Shown: positions 36,393 through 52,300 of the stretch, in pieces | Layout: every line of letters starts with the position of its first letter | How positions within the stretch are numbered: the stretch's first letter is position 1 | Origin: Sipunculus nudus | Lineage: Eukaryota; Annelida; Sipuncula; Golfingiida; Sipunculidae | Assembly: GCA_026874595.1 (NCBI GenBank) | Contig: CM049306.1 | Span: 11,119,019 to 11,183,018 of the forward strand | Direction of reading: 5' to 3' | DNA: 64,000 nucleotides | Translations under genes and position numbers: made by a program | Notes under the pieces: model-generated | What the model saw: only the letters and a program-made list of their open reading frames with translations | The model's database searches: none | What the model was told of the DNA's origin: nothing

Positions 36393-36480
36393 CTTCCATC
36401 TTGACTTGGCCATAGTTTTCTTGATCTGTGCACTCACTGACGCATGGATGTTCTTCTCCAATGCAGTATTGCCAGCAATC
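36393..36480 (-). CDS. CAMK1: CaM kinase I exon: autoinhibitory segment
   Basis: Acceptor TTTGCTACAG|GATTGC, donor TGGAAG|GTTAGTAC. The first base completes the Trp of HPW; the exon then reads IAGNTALEKN, IHASVSAQIKKTMAKSRWK. In human CaMKI this is the autoinhibitory helix leading to the calmodulin anchor Trp (AKSKWK, from memory). The anchor Trp is kept. Ends in phase 0 and joins the last exon. Confidence 0.96.
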
Positions 36481-36489
36481 CTGTAGCAA

Positions 36490-36665
36490 AGAGTGCACAC
36501 ATATAAAACATGAGAATGATGTGAAACATATAAAACATGAAACACATGTAAAACATGTGAAACATGAAACATGTAAAACATGAAAAAATGTGAAATATGT
36601 AATAATTGTAAAATATGTAAAAAATGTGAAATATGTAAAACATGTAACACATGTAAAACATGTAT
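36490..36665. repeat. AACATGTAAA-type short tandem repeat
   Basis: About 170 bases of imperfect 9-12 bp units (AAACATG, TGTAAAACATGTGAAACATG) directly next to the CAMK1 exon acceptor. Long open frames on the minus strand here (Phe/Met/Tyr/His-rich) are the translation of this repeat and not a protein. Confidence 0.8.
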
Positions 36666-37787
36666 CAATTTAAAGGGGCCGAGTCTGATATCTGACATCT
36701 ATTAACTAAAGATAATCTCTTGAACCTTTCATAAAAATATGCCAGAAAACACTGATCCCACTGCACACAGGCTGTTCATTTTTTTATATCCATGTGTTTA
36801 TAAAATGTGTTCAGCCTGCCACAATAATCCAAAAACATTTAAAAAGGACATTTGACAGCAAGTCAGATGAACCAGTGTTTTGTGAATGGCATATTTGCAA
36901 CCAGTGACCTTTTAAATTCCCCATATATGCAACCACCACCTTAGGTTACGAGGCTTTTCTGTTTGTCAACATTGCTGTGTTTACCTACAAGCTCATACGT
37001 CCATACAGAGGCATTATAAGAACTTTTCTTAAATTGGAAACTTCCAAAAGCCTTCATTTAATGTTATAAAAGTATAATACGTGGAAAAGTGAGATCACAT
37101 GTTTAGCTAACCCCCCCTAAGGCTACCTTTCTGACAGTGCTGTAACAGCCTGACAGCAGCACAGGACTCTGTCACCTGCATGCTGCCAGTATCTTGTTCT
37201 TTACCAGCTTCCCTTAGAGTGAAACCCCTGTCATCTCAGAGTAACCTGGTGTTTAACATTACATCTGCCCTGATCCCTCCCAGCTCCCCAGACACACTCA
37301 CAGATAGCTTATTTCCTGATATTAATAGTAAATGTCTGGCATTTTGAATGTAATTATAAAAGTGTGGTCCATGGGCATTTATCCTCTGCTGACTGTTTGG
37401 TTTAGATATTAATTCCATGTCATACACAAGTTACTATAACATTTATGTAAACATGGGGTAACTGCTATTATATAACTTGTTCAACATACAGGAACAAAAG
37501 GTATTTCCTTGACATTCAAGTTTAATACATTTACCTGTCTCAAACTTAATATTCAAGTGGATGAAATTTCCACAATTGTCTGGGTCAATATAATGATTTT
37601 TGAAAATAATTAACTGTTCCAAAATTAATAACATAGAAGAATATAATTCTATCAAAGCACTTGAGTTCAGAAACAGCAACAAATATTGTTTGGTTTAAAC
37701 ATTTAAAATGTGTTTACTAGTAATTTGCACAAAAAAAACATACATGTGATAGTTTCTTGATTTACCCTGTATGCCTCAGTACATTAA
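36666..37787. other. CAMK1 intron, unique sequence
   Basis: No repeat family or exon recognised. 37100-37320 is somewhat richer in GC (CTGACAGTGCTGTAACAGCC, CTCCCAGCTCCCCAGACACA), but no coding or RNA signal was found. Confidence 0.4.
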
Positions 37788-38070
37788 AACAAGGGACCTA
37801 TGGGTAACGGCGCTCAGCTGCTATATATGATAAAAAAATATGATTTAGAAATGAGGCACATGCTGGTTTTATGTGGTAATAAAAAAAAGCTGTATTATGA
37901 GTTGTTGTTGTTTAGCTTATGTATGATTTTGATTGTACCTTTGGAGACAGGAAGGAGGATTACTTTCATTTATTTTATTAACAAATGGAGTACTACTGTC
38001 ACACAGATTTTGACTTGGCCATATAACTTATAAGCAGAACAAATAATATAAGAGTTTAACTATTTATTAA
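37788..38070 (-). mobile_element. Family A CTTGTT end (partial)
   Basis: Plus strand AACAAGGGACCTATGGGTAA, CGGCGCTCAGCTGCTATATA. It is the same end as at 19325 and continues to the point where family B element B2 begins. Confidence 0.65.
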
Positions 38071-39936
38071 AACTAGATGTGTCGGTACGACACGAATGCC
38101 CCCGCCTTGGGCAAATTAGAAACATTTGTAAAATTTTGTAAAATTTTTTTAAGTTCAGGAGGTGTTGTATGGTCAAAAGTAGGTCAAGAAGGGCAAAATG
38201 CAAACTCGATCTGTAACGGGTCATTATCAAAGAACACACCAAAAATCAGGCCAGTATGCAGGCATTGTGAAAAAAAGTCCATAATGTGCATTTTTCCTAA
38301 AAATTTCTGTCTTTCATGAAATTTTCTATGTTCAGGATCTGTCATATGGTCAAAAATAGGTTAACTGGGACAAAACGCGAACTCGACCTTTAAGTGGTCA
38401 TTATGCGCCCACAGACCAAACATTGGGCCAGTATCTGTAAGCAATGCATTGCGAAACTAGAATATTAGCAAAAGCTGGTAATCAGTTATAAATTTAAATT
38501 GGAGAGGTATGTACCATGTTTTATAACAATTCACCAAATGCTTCCTGAGAAATATCCCCCTAAGTTTTTTTTCTATACTAAGCTCTGTGACCTTGAAAAG
38601 TAGGTCAAGACCACCCATCTTTGAACCTGACCAAGATTTTGTAAATATGATGCAAAAGCACTGAAGTAATGAAGTTCCTTAGTTGAAAACCTTTGGAGAT
38701 ATCCTGCACAAAGGCCAAAATTGAAAAATCTGATAAAATTTCATTAAAAAATCAGAAATTGCAGGTGACGCCACCAAAATTGTGCAGCACGTACAGACCA
38801 TCAGTCCCAATGATCATAGTAAGTTTTGTGAAAATCCACACAATGGTTCCTGAGATATAAGCTTCTGAGTGTTTTTCTATAATCAGCTCTAAAATGTAGA
38901 AAAATGGGTTAAGGTCACCCATCTTCGAACTTGACTGAGATTTATCGATATACATCTTCACTGATGAAATAAAATTCCAACGGTGAATCCTTTTAGAGAT
39001 ATCCCGCTCACAAGGTAAAAGTTAACAGACGCGGAACGGACGGACAGACACCCTACAGACAGATGGACGGATAGACGGACAGCTTGGGTGACGACAATAG
39101 CCCATCAGCCTATGAGCTGAGGGCTAAAAACGGCTGTACATGTACATTTGTCATGAAAATTTATATTTTTCATGAAATTTTCTATGTTTAGGAGCCGTAA
39201 AACGGTCAAAAGTAGGTCAACCGGGACGAAACGCAAACTCGATCTGTAACTGGTCATTATCTGCATACACATAAAAAATCAGGCCAATATCTGCAGGCAT
39301 TGCGAAAAAAAGTCCGTACATGTGTATTTGTCATGAAAATTTATATTTTTCATGAAATTTTCCAAGTTAAGGAGCCGTAAATGGTCAAAAGTAGGTCAAC
39401 GGGGTGGGAACACAAACTCAATCTGTAACTGGTCAATATCTGCATACACACAAAAAATCAGGCCAATATCTGCAGGCATTGCGAAAAAAAGTCCGTACAT
39501 GTGTATTTTTCATGAAAATTTCTATTTTTCATGAAATTTTCTAAGTTAAGGAGCCGTAAAACGGTCAAAAGTAGGTCTTACGGGAGGAAACGCGAACTCG
39601 ATCTGTAACTGGTCAATATCTGCATACACACCCAAAATCAGGCCAATATCTGCAAGCATTGCAAAAAAAAGTCCGTACATGTGTATTTGTCATGCAAATT
39701 TCTATTTTTCATGAAATTTTCTAAGTTAAGGAGCCGTAAAACGGTCAAAATAGGTCAACCGGGACGAAACGCGAACTTGATCTGTAACTGGTCATTATCT
39801 GCCCACACACCAAAAATCAGGCCAGTATCTGCAGGCATTGCGAAAAAAAGTCCGTACAACTGTTTGATTTCGGAAGAACGGAATGACGGACATGGGTAAA
39901 ACTATATGCCGCGGCCACTTTGTGGCGGGGGCATAA
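38071..39936 (-). mobile_element. Family B tandem-repeat element, copy B2 (interrupted)
   Basis: The left border AACTAGATGTGTCGGTACGA contains a perfect hairpin (GTGTCG-GTA-CGACAC, 38079-38093), then ATGCCCCCGCC. The right border GGCGGGGGCAT (about 39924-39934) is the inverted subterminal repeat. The core is about six units of roughly 180 bp (CATGAAATTTTCTAAGTTAA, GGAGCCGTAAAACGGTCAAA, ATCAGGCCAGTATCTGCAGG). A 676 bp element is inserted at 38455-39130. Confidence 0.8.
38455..39130 (-). mobile_element. Family D element nested inside B2
   Basis: Left AACTAGAATATTAGCAAAAG; right CATCAGCCTATGAGCTGAGG then GCTAAAAA, so on the minus strand it starts TTTTTAGCCCTCAGCTC and ends CTAGTT. It splits the B2 motif GCATTGCGAAA...GTCCGTACATGT. 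A near-palindrome (AGCCCTCAGCT...GGCTGATGGGCT) and a GGACGG stretch lie at the TTTTTAG end. The interior includes a GCAGGTGACGCCACC motif reminiscent of family C. Confidence 0.7.
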
Positions 39937-40330
39937 AAATTACAAATATTGTCCCAAATATAATTTTTATTAAAAAAAATAAGAGAATAGTATGATTTTT
40001 TTCAAATAAAATATAACTGAAATGATTATTAAAATAATATTAAAGAATATATTCATGAATGCATTCATTAATACATTTTGAAAGTATTTGCACTGGTATT
40101 CATATACTTTCATTTTTACCTGAATTCCCATTCTTATGAAAGAAATTTTATAATGGAGTACATATTCATATTCGTGTTTAAATACAATTGCGAAGTATTC
40201 TCATCATGTCTGGTATTTATTCAGTTTTTACCAAACAATGATGTTGAGAATCCAGAATATACAAAATTCACACATTTAAATAATGATCATAAGTACCTGG
40301 TTTTATGGCTTTTATTTATATTAAAAAAAA

Positions 40331-41175
40331 AATGTAATATATTCATTTTGGACTAATTTCACATCAATGTACTAACTATAGACACAGTAGGAATCTAGAT
40401 AATAATATTATCAACTGCATCTTTGTCTATCATTAATTTCCTTCATATGATCCCTAATGATTAGTAATGAATAATATGATTTACTTTTTTATCATTAAAA
40501 TTGAACTGAAAAATACCATAGGTGAATGCATGGTGTTATTTGGAATACGTGACATTCTATCCATCGATACAAGATTCTTATATCATCGGTAACTGCAAGT
40601 TAATTTCCTGTTATTATCAACTAATAAATTCCTTTTCTATTTTTCTTTAATTTGTTATTAAATACCAATAAAAATTTATTTATTTATTGTTTATTGTTAT
40701 GTTGTTGTTAAAACTAACAGATGAGTTGGAGTGGACACCTGGATCAACTGTGGCTGGCCATTATATAATAAGCTGCCTGGAGCCCCAGTTTATGCCTCGC
40801 CTCAAGCATGCATAATTTGCTGAAAGTTCAACAAGGTCAACATACAGGTGACTCAAGAGGTGCTACAGAGAGCCAAGGTCTTACACGGTCTCATAAAAAC
40901 ATTAATAAAAGCTACAATTTTTTGCCAATTTCTTTCAGCTTTTTAAACTAAAAAGCTGAAATCTTTATGTGTGCATGATATGAAAATTATATCAACAGTG
41001 CTCACAGGAAACAAACATGCCATGGTCAAAGTTGGGCAAAATTTAAGGTACTAATTTTATATTTATACTAATAACTTTGAATTTGAAAAATTCAGAACTA
41101 ATTTTGGGTATTCAATTGAATCTTGAATCCTGACAAAAAATCTCTAGCTTCAGCAATCCTCTTGTTAAGGGAGTA
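40331..41175. repeat. Dispersed repeat R, copy 2 (empty site for the 416 bp insertion)
   Basis: Matches 23523-24830 without the 23999-24414 insertion and with an extra stretch around 40860-40930. It runs on into the family A AT-rich body. Confidence 0.7.
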
Positions 41176-42301
41176 AATATATTTCTTGATTTTTTACAAA
41201 GTGCATTATGTTTGGGCCCATAACTTAAAACAATTAAGCAATACTGACATCATTTCTGGCATGTGCATAGAGAATGTATAGAAAAATATGTATATTATAT
41301 ATGATTAAAGTCAGATCAGTGGTTTTGATATTAGGCAGTCTTGAAGTGTAACAATGGGTTTTTAATAGAAAAATGAAGTTTTTCATTAATATCTTGAAGG
41401 TATTAAGTCCTAGTGACCAAATTCTTGGCATGGTAGGGTATTTTTGAGACATCTAATTGCATGCCAAATTTTAGGAACTGAGAGCTGAAGCTGGGGAGCT
41501 GAGCACTTGCAAACTGCATGACACTAGCTTGATGTAAACAATATGTTACATGGTGCTTGAAAACTTTAATAAAATCTACAGTTTTTGATCAACTGGTTTC
41601 AAATTTTTGGTGTTTACAGCCAAAATGCTAAAAAAAAACATGCTGTGAAAATTAAATCCACAGTACTAACAGGAAAAAAACGTGCCATGGTCAAAGTTGG
41701 GCAAAATTTAAGGTACCAATTTTTTATTTTTGTTAATATTTTAAAAAAATTTAAAAGATTTTGATCAAATTTTGGGTATACAATTTAATTTTGATTAATT
41801 AAAGTTATATTACTGGAAAAAAGTTTATAGCTTTAACATATTTTGTGTTAAGTGATCAATTATCTTTCCTGATTTTTTACACAATGCATTATGTTTTGGC
41901 CCATAACTTTTTAAATTTACATAATACAGACATAATTTCTGGAGTGTACATAGGAACTATATAGAGGAATAATTATGGTAGATATGAGGAAAAACAGATG
42001 AGTGGTTTTGATATTAGGCAGTCCTGAAGTGTAAAAATAGGTTTTTAATAAAAAATTGAGGTTTTTCCTTAATTTCTAAAAGGAACGAAGTTGCAAAGAC
42101 CAAGTTTTTGGCTTGGTAGGAGATCTTTTGGACATCTAACATTATGTTGAATTTTGGATTCCTAGGTCTAACGGTTTCAAAACTTGCCACATCTATGGAC
42201 GGACGGACAGACGGACGGACGGACAGACGGACAGATGGACGGACGACGGACAATGGACCACGACTATAGCTCAGATGACTTATAGTCAGCTGAGCTAAAA
42301 A
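41176..42301 (-). mobile_element. Family A body and TTTTTAG end
   Basis: The minus strand starts TTTTTAGCTCAGCTGACTAT at 42301, then has a GTCCGTC-type run (42197-42246) and the conserved body. The body is present twice (41220-41460 and 41860-42180), so two copies are joined or one is partly duplicated. Confidence 0.65.
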
Positions 42302-42674
42302 GGACAGGTGTTTTTGAGTTATATGAGATACATTCCACTACTTCAATTCATAACAAATGTGATCCAGGGAGAATTATTGTATCTAGAACTGATGTGACTG
42401 ACTGGTTCAAAGTGTGATGTTATGGACACAGTTTAGAAAGAACTGAAATCAAACAAAATATCTGTACTCTTCCAGTTTTTGTATAGGGATAATGAATATT
42501 TTGTAACAATGGGTTTTAAGTGACACATGACACCGCAGAGTTGACAGTGCCCACACAAGTGCTTAGCATTTTCAAACAAAGAACACAACCTCATGTTTTT
42601 GTGTGAAATAATAATATTTAAATAGAACTTTTCTGCCACATAATAGGTTCAGAAAAGGCAAATATATATTATTA

Positions 42675-44136
42675 AACTAGAATATAGGTAGTCGACAAGC
42701 GACTACATGTATCCGCCAAAATCAGAGTGGAAAGGGTGAAGTGAGGCATGGATTGAGTGGCAAGGGGAAATAGAGTGAAGTGTTGCATATTAGCATGGAT
42801 GTCTGCAGCTGAAATGTGTATGTAGGTTGCGCCACCTACCACAAAATCCAGAAAGCTGACCAAGTGGTATACATATGCAAAATTTAAGGCAGATAAGTTG
42901 AAACCACTACATGTATATGAGTGATTTTAGCCCATGGCAGACAAACAGATAACCACTGTTCAAATATGGCTGCAGGTGGCCCAACCAGTGTTGCATATAA
43001 TAAAGAGCTATGTGAGATATATACACATGCAACACTTTGGCCCAATCGGTCAAACGGTTCCCGAGATATGAGCTTGGATGTCTGCAGCTTAAACTAGAAA
43101 GTAGGTGGCGCCACCTGTCATAAAATCAAGAGAGCTGCCAAGGATGTAAAAACCTGCAAAATTTTAGGCAGATATGTCAAACCATTTCCCAGATATGAGT
43201 GGTTTTATCCCACGGCAGACAAACAGATGGCTGCTGTGCAAAAATGGTTGCAGGAGGCACCACCAGTTTTGCATATGATAAAGAGCTATGTGAGATCTAT
43301 ACACATGCAAAATTTTGGCCCAATTGATCAAACGGTTTCTGAGATATGAGCTTGGATGTCTGCAGCGTAAACGTGAATGTAGGTGATGCCACCTGTCATA
43401 AAATCAAGAGAGCTGTCCAGGATGTATAAACATGCAAAATTTTAGGCAGATATGTCAAACCACTGCCAAGATATGAGTGATTTTATCCCACGGCAGACAA
43501 ACAGATGGATGCTGTGCTAAAATGGCTGCAGGTGGCACTACCAGTTTTGCCTTTGATAAAGAGCTATGCGAGATCTACACACATGCAAAATTTTGGCCCA
43601 ATCGGTCAAACGGTTCCCGAGATATGAGCTTGGATGTCTGCAGCGTAAACTAGAAAGTAGGTGGCGCCACCTGTCATAAAATCAAGAAAGTTTTCCAGGA
43701 TGTATATGCATGCCGAATTGTAGGTGAAATAGTCAAACCACTGCAGAGATGAGTGATTTTAACCCAAGGCAGACGAACAGATGGACACTGTGCAAACATG
43801 GTTGCAGGTGGCGCTACCATTTTTTGTGTATGTTATAAAGCTATCCAAGGGCTACATTTGTACAAAAAAATTTTCCTGATTGGTCAAATGGTTCCTGAGA
43901 TATGTGGGTTTATGTGTGGAAACAGACACACAAATGAACGCTGGGCAGAGGGGAAAGGTCAGAGGTCAACGCCAATTGGTTAGGCACCAGTTCACATGTT
44001 ACCCGATAATTGGTGTAAGTTTCGGAAAAATCCATCCAGTAGTCTCAGAGGAGTTCTCCAGAAAAGAACGCAGCAGCAGCGGCGGAACCCGGTCAAAAAC
44101 ATAGTATCCGCATAACTTTGTTTTGGTGGATACAAT
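42675..44136 (-). mobile_element. Family C tandem-repeat element, copy C2
   Basis: Left AACTAGAATATAGGTAGTCG with a perfect hairpin (GTAGTCG-ACAAG-CGACTAC), then TGTATCCGCC. The right end TTTTGGTGGATACAAT is inverted to it. GGTGGCGCCACC occurs at about 43104 and 43660, with variants at 42835, 43254, 43383, 43530 and 43808. It ends about 80 bases from a CAMK1 exon. Confidence 0.8.
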
Positions 44137-44204
44137 AAGGATATATGTTATCTGATTTGGAATTTGTTTGCTTGATCTTAATTGGAAAAATACAATAGGA
44201 TTCA

Positions 44205-45476
<1,272 letters not shown>

Positions 45477-46179
45477 GAGAAAGATAACCAGAAACACCAT
45501 ATATAATACTTAATACTTTAATACATAAATAATAGGTAAAACATATTGAGGAAACCTTGTGTCCATCCATAGCAAACATACCATAATATTATAAGATACA
45601 AAAATATGAGGTTAAATAACAAATCAATTGAACGACTACTATGATTATAAAAGACATGTAATTAAAGGAGTAAACTACTGAAATATCTGATACAACTGGT
45701 TAAGAAAACTATTCACTTTCAATCATGAGCTACAACATGTGATCTGATAACAGTACCTTACACTATGACAGTTTAAACAGCAACAAATTTTTGTTTTAAA
45801 GATTCTTTTGTGGAGGTAACCACTGCCGTTTATTTAAAATGTCTTACTTAATTCTTATCTAAAGTATGTGCATCTGCTATGTCTCATTTTGGTTGGGACT
45901 ATGTGACAGGGTAGTAGCACTTGCATCCTATCTTGTTATTTTGTATCCTTGTGTCATCCAGGCCCTGTGGCTACAGCACCTGCAGGTCCTGGAGATGTAA
46001 TCATCCCCATTGCTTGGTCATACCATCAAAGAATTTTCCTTAATCCCAATTTGTACAGCTGTGGAGCACAGCATTCCAATTAAGGCTGAGTCCAGTGCTG
46101 TACCCCTGGACCATAGAATCTGGTCAGTTTAAGGAGCAATAAATTTTCAAGACATGTAAAACATACAGGTCACAAGTCA

Positions 46180-46404
<225 letters not shown>

Positions 46405-46799
46405 TCAAATTGACCTGAATGACATTAAAAGCAGTTATATATAAAGAAATAATTTTTGACCTGCACCTGTTCCCAATAACATAATATAAAATCATATTAT
46501 ACTACATTTTAACAATATACTATAAATATTTAGTACTATTATTTGTCAGAATAAATTATTTTGTCTACCACAGGAATGTTGTTTTAGATCATTGCTGAAC
46601 CTGAGGATATAAATCCTTCTCATCAACGTTTCAACTTGTTTATCAGGATCACCTAAGGGACCTCTCAATCTTTATGTCTGCCCATACTCATAATGTTTAA
46701 CTGAATGAACAGCAGATGGCACTGATAGACAATTGGGGAATTACTGTAAATGATAGTGACCATCATTACTAGGTGTCTAAGTCCACACTAATGTCTGGT

Positions 46800-46960
46800 T
46801 TCTAAACTGAACTTAATCAATGTCAGTCTCGGCTGAGATTTGAACTCATGATCTACACGTAAGCCGATTTTAATACAAACACTGGTTCTAACATGAATGC
46901 CTTGAGTGACTGCTCTGGTACTGCACAAAGGTAAATTTCATTTCTAACATTTTAATTTTT
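46800..46960 (-). repeat. Possible tRNA-derived SINE remnant
   Basis: Minus strand reads GAGTTCAAATCTCAGCCGAG, which fits the pol III B box GWTCRANNC. A convincing A box is not visible upstream, and no cloverleaf can be drawn by eye. It is not a tRNA gene. Confidence 0.25.
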
Positions 46961-47109
46961 CAAAGCTTTTCTTTATAAGCATGACAATGGTTTTAACTAA
47001 ATATAAGGACAATATTCATCACTATACTGTAAACCTTAAAATATTGGGATTTAATTCTCTCCAAACAAACAGGTACCAAACATCAACATGATAAAAGCTT
47101 TTGTACTCA

Positions 47110-48083
<974 letters not shown>

Positions 48084-48971
48084 AACTAGAATACGGGTAG
48101 TCGACAAGCGACTACATGTATCCGCCAAGATCAGAGTAGGACGGGTGAAGTGAGGCATGGTTTGAGTGGCAAGGGGAAATATAGTTAGATGTATTACCTA
48201 TTACATAAACATGACTGTAGTTGGCGCTACCTGTTAATTGAATGAGAAACTATCCAAGATATATACACAAGCAAAATTTCAGGTGGAAAAGTCAAACCAC
48301 TGCGGAGATATGAGTGGTTTTATCCCACAGCAGACAAACAGATAGACTCTGTGCAAAAATGGTTGCAGGTGGCACCACCAGTTTCTTGTATGATAAAGAG
48401 CAATGTGAGATCCAAACACATGCATCACTTCAGGTAGGTAAGTCAAACCGGTCTGGAGATACTGGCATGGATGTCTGCAGCATTAACGTGAATGTAGATG
48501 GCGCCACCTGTCATAAAATCAAGAAAGCTATCCAGGATGTATACACATGCCACATTTCAGGTGAATTAGTCAAACCACTGCTGAGATATGAGTGATTTTA
48601 ACCCAAGGCAGACAAATAGATGAACGCTGTGCAAAAATGGCTGCAGGTGGAGCCACCATTTTGTGTATGTTATAAAGCTATCAAAGGGCTACACTGTGTA
48701 AATTTTTTTTCCTGATTGGTCAAACGAGCCCGAAGATATGTGAGTTAATGTGTCAAAACAGATGCATAGATGGACACACTGGAGAGAGGAAGGTCAGAGG
48801 TCAACGCAAAATGATTAGGCACCAGTTCACATGTGACCCAATTATTGGTGTAAGTTTTGGAAAAATCTGTCAAGTAGTCTTAGAGGTGTTCTCCGGAAAC
48901 GAACACGGTGACGGCGGCAGAACCCGGTCAAAAACATAGTTTCCGCAAAAATTTGTTTTGGCTGATACAAT
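48084..48971 (-). mobile_element. Family C tandem-repeat element, copy C3
   Basis: Left AACTAGAATACGGGTAGTCG with the perfect GTAGTCG-ACAAG-CGACTAC hairpin (48097-48115) and TGTATCCGCC; right TTTTGGCTGATACAAT. It is shorter than C1 and C2, with fewer core units (AGATGGCGCCACCTG at about 48496). Confidence 0.8.
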
Positions 48972-49329
48972 AACTGATTAGTCCTATATACCATACAATC
49001 AAAACAATGTGGTCACCGACATACTTGTTTTTGCTAAATTCCAACACACTTTGTTGCACTTCATAAAAATTTCCTGTTTGTTTAAGTGACAAAATAATTA
49101 AAGAAATTTCAATATTGCGAATGTTTCTTGATTTGCAGTAATAAAAGATGAGAAACAAAAACATATATGGTCCACATTATGATCCATGACAGAGTGTCAT
49201 GCTCAACAGGACAAAATATACAGCATAAGACTCCTTTATAATGCCTGTGCTGTTATGTTGTGCCAACAATAACACAAATAATTTCAGGGTGTCATATGTG
49301 CTTTAAAAATTCTCAATTCATTACCTTTG

Positions 49330-52300
49330 TCAGGAGGGTATGTATTCATCTCCATTCATGTGTTTGTGTGTGTGTTGTTCACAATGTAACTCACACAATC
49401 CTCAATGGAATCACATCAAATTTTCAGGACATTTCAGGAAAGAGCCAAGGAAGAATTTATTAGATTTTGGTGTGGATATGGACATTCATGTGTGTTTGTG
49501 TGTGTGTTGTTCACAATGTAACTCACACAGTCCTCAATGGTATCACATCAAATTTTCAGGACATTTCAGGAAAGAGCCAAGGAAGAATTGATTAGATTTT
49601 GGTGTGGATATGGACATTCATGTGTTTGTGTGTGTGTGTTGTTCACAATGTAACTCACACAATCCTCAATGGAATCACATCAAATTTTCAGAACATTTCA
49701 GGAAAGAGCCAAGGAAGAATTGATTAGATTTTGGTGTGCATATGGACATTCATGTGTTTGTGTGTGTGTTGTTCACAATGTAACTCACACAATCCTCAAT
49801 GGAATCACATCAAATTTTCAGGACATTTCAGGAAAGAGCCAAGGAAGAATTTATTAGATTTTGGTGTGGATATGGACATTTATGTGTGTGTTTGTGTGTG
49901 TGTTGTTCATAATGTAATTCACACAATCCTCAATGGTATCACATCAAATTTTCAGGACATTTCAGGAAAGAGCCAAGGAAGAATATATTAGATTTTGGTG
50001 TGCATATGGACATTCATGTGTGTTTGTGTGTGTGTTGTTCACAATGTAACTCACACAATCCTCAATGGAATCACATCAAATTTTCAGGACATTTCAGGAA
50101 AGAGCAAAGGAAGAATTGATTAGATTTTGGTGTGGATATGAACATTCATGTGTTTGTGTGTGTGTTGTTCACAATGTAATTCACACAATCCTCAATGGTA
50201 TCACATCAAATTTTCAGGACATTTCAGGAAAGAGCCAAGGAAGAATTGATTAGATTTTGGTGTGGATATGGACATTCATGTGTGTAGTGTGTGTGTTGTT
50301 CACAATGTAACTCACACAATCCTCAGTGGAATCACATCAAATTTTCAGGACATTTCAGGAAAGAGCCAAGGAAGAATTGATTAGATTTTGGTGTTGATAT
50401 GGACATTCATGTTTGTTTGTGTGTGTGTTGTTCACAATGTAACTCAAACAATCCTCAATGGTATCACATCAAATTTTCAGGGCATTTCAGGAAAGAGCAA
50501 AGGATGAATTGATTAGATTTTGGTGTGCATATGGACATTCATGTGTGTGTTTGTGTGTGTGTTGTTCACAATGTAACTCACATAATCCTCAATGGAATCA
50601 CATCAAATTTTCAGGACATTTCAGGAAAGAGCCAAGGATGAATTGATTAGATTTTGGTGTGCATATGGACATTCATGTGTGTGTTTGAGTGTGTGTTGTT
50701 CACAATGTAACTCACACAATCCTCAATGGAATCACATCAAATTTTCAGGCCATTTCCGGAATGGGCCAAGGAAGAATTGATTAGATTTTGGTGTGGATAT
50801 GGACATTCATGTGTGTTTGTGTGTGTGTTGTTCACAATGTAACTCACACAATCCTCAATGGAATCACATCAACTTTTCAGGACATTTCAGGAAAGAGCCA
50901 AGCAAGAATTGATTAGATTTTGGTGTGGATATGGACATTCATGTGTGTTTGTGTGTGTGTGTGTTGTTCACAATGTAACTCACACAATCCTCAATGGTAT
51001 CACATCAAATTTTCAGGACATTTCAGGAAAGAGCCAAGGAAGAATTGATTAGATTTTGGTGTGGATATGGACATTCATGTGTGTTTGTGTGTGTGTTGTT
51101 CACAATGTAACTCACACAATCCTCAATGGAATCACATCAAATTTTCAGGACATTTCAGGAAAGAGCCAAGGAAGAATTGATTAGATTTTGGTGAGGATAT
51201 GGACATTCATATGTGTTTGTGTGTGTGTTGTTCACAATGTAACTCACACAATCCTCAACGGAATCATATCAAATTTTCAGGACATTTCAGGAAAGAGCCA
51301 AGGAAGAATTGATTAGATTTTTGTGTGGATACTGACATTCATGTGTGTTTGTGTGTGTGTTGTTCACAATGTAACTCACACAATCCTCAATGGAATCACA
51401 TCAAATTTTCAGGACATTTCAGGAAAGAGCCAAGGAAGAATTGATTAGATTTTGGTGTGGATATGGACATTCATGTGTGTTTATGTGTGTGTTGTTCACA
51501 ATGTAACTCACACAATCCTCAATGGAATCACATCAAATTTTCAGGACATTTTAGGAAAGAGCCAAGGAAGAATTGATTAGATTTTGGTGTGGATATGGAC
51601 ATTCATGTGTGTTTGTGTGTGTGTTGTTCACAATGTAACTCACACAATCCTCAATGGAATCACATCAAATTTTCAGGACATTTCAGGAAAAGCCAAGGAA
51701 GAATTAATTAGGTTTTGGTGTGGATATGGACATTCATGTGTGTTTGTGTGTGTGTTGTTCACAATGTAACTCACACAATCCTCAATGGAATCACATCAAA
51801 TTTTCAGGACATTTCAGGAAAGAGCCAAGGAAGAATTGATTAGATTTTGGTGTGGATATGGACATTCATGTGTGTGTTTGAGTGTGTGTTGTTCACAATG
51901 TAACTCACACAATCCTCAATGGAATCACATCAAATTTTCAGGACATTTCAGGAAAGAGCCAAGGAAGAATTGATTAGATTTAGGTGTGGATATGGACATT
52001 CATGTGTGTGTTTGAGTGTGTGTTGTTCACAATGTAACTCACACAATCCTCAATGGAATCACATCAAATTTTCAGGACATTTCAGGAAAAAGCAAAGGAT
52101 GAATTGATTAGATTTTGGTGTGCATATGGACATTCATGTGTGTTTGTGTGTGTGTTTGTCACAAAGTAACTCACACAATCCTCAATGGAATCACATCAAA
52201 TTTTCAGGACATTTCAGGAAAGGGCCAACGAAGAATTGATTAGATTTTGGTGTGGATATGGACATTCATGTGTGTGTTTGTGTGTGTGTTGTTCACAATG

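Noticed and set aside
36381-36698. Minus-strand frames rich in Phe, Met, His and Leu next to a CAMK1 exon
   Set aside because: They come from the AACATGTAAA short repeat. Only 36393-36480, in its own frame, is a real exon.
46836-46880. tRNA gene suggested by a B-box-like GAGTTCAAATCTC
   Set aside because: No A box at the right distance and no acceptor or anticodon stems can be drawn. Kept only as a weak SINE remnant.
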